This document shows positions 62,194 to 64,000 of a stretch of DNA of 64,000 nucleotides, in pieces. Under the pieces are notes generated by a model. That model was given only the letters and a program-made list of their open reading frames with translations, had not been told where the DNA came from and made no database searches. Position 1 is the stretch's first letter, and each line of letters opens with the position of its first letter. The DNA comes from Argentina anserina (taxonomy: Eukaryota > Streptophyta > Magnoliopsida > Rosales > Rosaceae), in NCBI RefSeq assembly GCF_933775445.1, contig NC_065876.1, positions 25,854,001 through 25,918,000 of the forward strand, in the 5' to 3' direction. The position numbers and the translations under genes were made by a program.

Positions 62194-63209
62194 ATGGCGT
62201 CCGTCATCCCCGATAACCTAACCAGAGACCAGTACGTGTACCTGGCCAAGCTCGCCGAGCAGGCCGAGCGCTACGAGGAGATGGTCCAGTTCATGGAGAA
62301 GCTCGTCGTCGGGTCAACCCCGGCGTCGGAGCTCACCGTCGAGGAGCGCAACCTCCTCTCCGTGGCCTACAAGAACGTGATCGGGTCGCTCCGGGCGGCG
62401 TGGCGGATCGTGTCGTCGATCGAGCAGAAGGAGGAGGGCCGCAAGAACGAGGAGCACGTGGTGCTCGTCAAGGAGTACAGATCCAAGGTCGAGGCCGAGC
62501 TCTCTGAGGTCTGCGCTAGCATCCTCAAGATTCTCGACTCCAATCTCGTGCCGTCGGCGTCGAGCAGCGAGTCGAGGGTGTTCTATTTGAAGATGAAGGG
62601 GGACTACCACCGCTACTTGGCGGAGTTCAAGTCGGCTGAGGAGAGGAAGGCTGCTGCTGAGGACACCATGCTCTCGTACAAGGCTGCTCAGGTAACCGTC
62701 AAAAACAAACGACGCCGTTTTAGTTTTGATTTTTCAATTTCCGGTCAGTTTTAGTGGTTGTGAGTCTGTTAAATTGAGGTTTAACTAGTTGTTTCGGAGT
62801 AAATTTAAATTTAAAATTGCGTAATTACGGTGCGGAAGCGTGGAATTAGTGAGGATGTGAGTTACTGTGAGTTTAATTGGGGTGAAATTTATGTTCTGGT
62901 AGAGTGAGTAGTCAAAATGAAGTTTGAATTTCGAAGAATCAGAGTTGAAACCTTTGAATCAGTGAGTATATGTCAATATGTGTGTGTGTTCACTGTGTTG
63001 TGACTGAGAGTGTGGTTGAGTTTTGAAGTTTCAGTATTGATTGGGAATTGGAATCTGATGTTTTGGGTGTTGATTTTGTTGGGAAGGACGTGGCGGCTGC
63101 GGATCTGGCACCAACTCACCCCATTCGATTGGGTCTGGCTCTGAACTTCTCGGTGTTCTACTATGAGATTCTCAATCAGTCTGATAAAGCTTGCAGCATG
63201 GCCAAACAG
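62194..63209 (+). CDS. 14-3-3 protein, non-epsilon class (kappa/lambda-like), 3' end outside window
   Basis: Exons 62194-62691 and 63087-63209 join in phase and give 207 residues; the last exons, with the final helices, lie beyond 64000. Visible blocks: [40 protein letters not shown] (Lys and Arg of the phosphopeptide groove), [13 protein letters not shown] (Arg-Tyr of the groove) and [17 protein letters not shown]. The N-terminus is closest to Arabidopsis GF14 kappa/lambda. Family knowledge: dimeric adaptors that bind phosphoserine/phosphothreonine motifs of kinases, H+-ATPase and transcription factors. The 3' edge of the window falls in intron 2 or later; no further exon is visible between 63210 and 64000. 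Confidence 0.95.
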
Positions 63210-64000
63210 GTAATCTTTTGTATATCTCTGCGTGTTTAGGGTTTAAGTCTGTATTTATACAATTTCAATTTTCTACCCACCTGTTTGATTGTCGTTGGAG
63301 TCTGGGTTTTGCGGTGATATATGAATTTTGGCGTCTCACTCTTACACAGTGTCTTACTATTGGTTTGTATGTTTGTCTAAGGGATCTATGCTACAGTCTC
63401 CATTGACAATTATATGATGAGTGTATCTGTGTATGGGTTGGTGTTTGCTCTCGTAATTGTTATGTATGTTTTTCTGGATTGGTTTCTGAATTGCGTGCTT
63501 TATAAAATATGGGCTAATAATATTAATAACCTGGATTTGGGTTGCTTGATTTATGACTTTGTGAGAATTCTCCTCAATAAATTGTCGATAAAAATGAAAA
63601 TTAGTTCTACTTGACTTTTTGTGTATGCTATAGTTGTTTTTCCCATGCCTGTTGTACTATGTATTATTTGAATTATTGGGGCTATATTTGTTTATTCATA
63701 GTACCATGTGTTTGTGCTGGGCAGTGTCTGTCTGCCTGTCTGGGTAAAATGTTGTTTGAGTTTATGTTTTGTTTATTTTTTTTGAATGTATGAAAGAATA
63801 TTATATCCTTAAGTGACTGTATCTGTCTTCTTGTTAGGCATCATTTTCGTCATATTTTGGACACTAACATGCTTAAGTTCCGATTGGAATAATATGCTTC
63901 TTTGACTTATATGAATTTAAAGTTGAAAACTAGATCATTTCATGTCTCATATATTATAATTTAACTAGTGACATTGCATTCTTTGTGAGATTATTTTAGC
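63210..64000 (+). other. 14-3-3 gene intron running off the window
   Basis: Begins GTAATC after the exon ending 63209. AT-rich, with no exon of the 14-3-3 family found before the edge. Open frames here are chance. Confidence 0.7.

Noticed and set aside
62314..62610. 98-codon minus-strand ORF under the 14-3-3 exon
   Set aside because: Antisense shadow in a GC-rich exon.

Overview
The window looks like nuclear DNA of a flowering plant, most likely a rosid eudicot. Genes are split by many short, AT-rich GT-AG introns, intergenic DNA is AT-rich, and the gene families are plant-specific: ROP GAP, P-class PPR, TIR/NB-ARC immune receptor and plastid phosphoglucose isomerase. Family placement is from memory of homologues, with no search run. 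I could rebuild full exon chains for most genes, and reading phase closes at every junction.

Layout: (1) 1-7054 minus, REN1-type RhoGAP, 3' end outside the window. (2) 10150-12883 plus, a six-exon acidic protein of unknown function. (3) 13334-15139 plus, an intronless restorer-of-fertility-like PPR gene. (4) 15.7-21.6 kb, tandem-duplicated decayed coding DNA, inserts and repeats. (5) 21643-29797 minus, a 22-exon, 1224-residue conserved plant protein of the At4g24610/At5g65440 family. (6) 30.2-33 kb, a Helitron-like end and a hAT-type miniature element in repeat-like DNA. (7) 33634-35534, a broken copy of the 3' half of the phosphoglucose isomerase gene. (8) 35780-39204 plus, an NLR with a TIR domain joined to an NB-ARC of the non-TIR (CC-type) class. 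(9) 39.2-44 kb, relic ORFs, a PPR relic and a hAT-type element. (10) 44380-49439 minus, the intact plastid phosphoglucose isomerase gene. (11) 50464-50994, another hAT-type element. (12) 52028-54528 plus, a small J-domain protein. (13) 55427-58041, a 2.6-kb hAT-type element carrying what looks like a captured host 5' leader. (14) 58102-59664 minus, an At5g18475-like PPR gene with several frame breaks. (15) 62194 to the right edge, plus, a 14-3-3 gene cut by the window.

REN1, the At4g24610-like gene and PGI1 occur in the same order as their Arabidopsis chromosome 4 homologues (At4g24580, At4g24610, At4g24620), so the backbone is old syntenic DNA. The material between the last two (PGI fragment, NLR, transposons) looks like later accessory insertion. 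The most unusual item is the TIR/CC-type NB-ARC chimera, together with the PGI-derived repeats around it.
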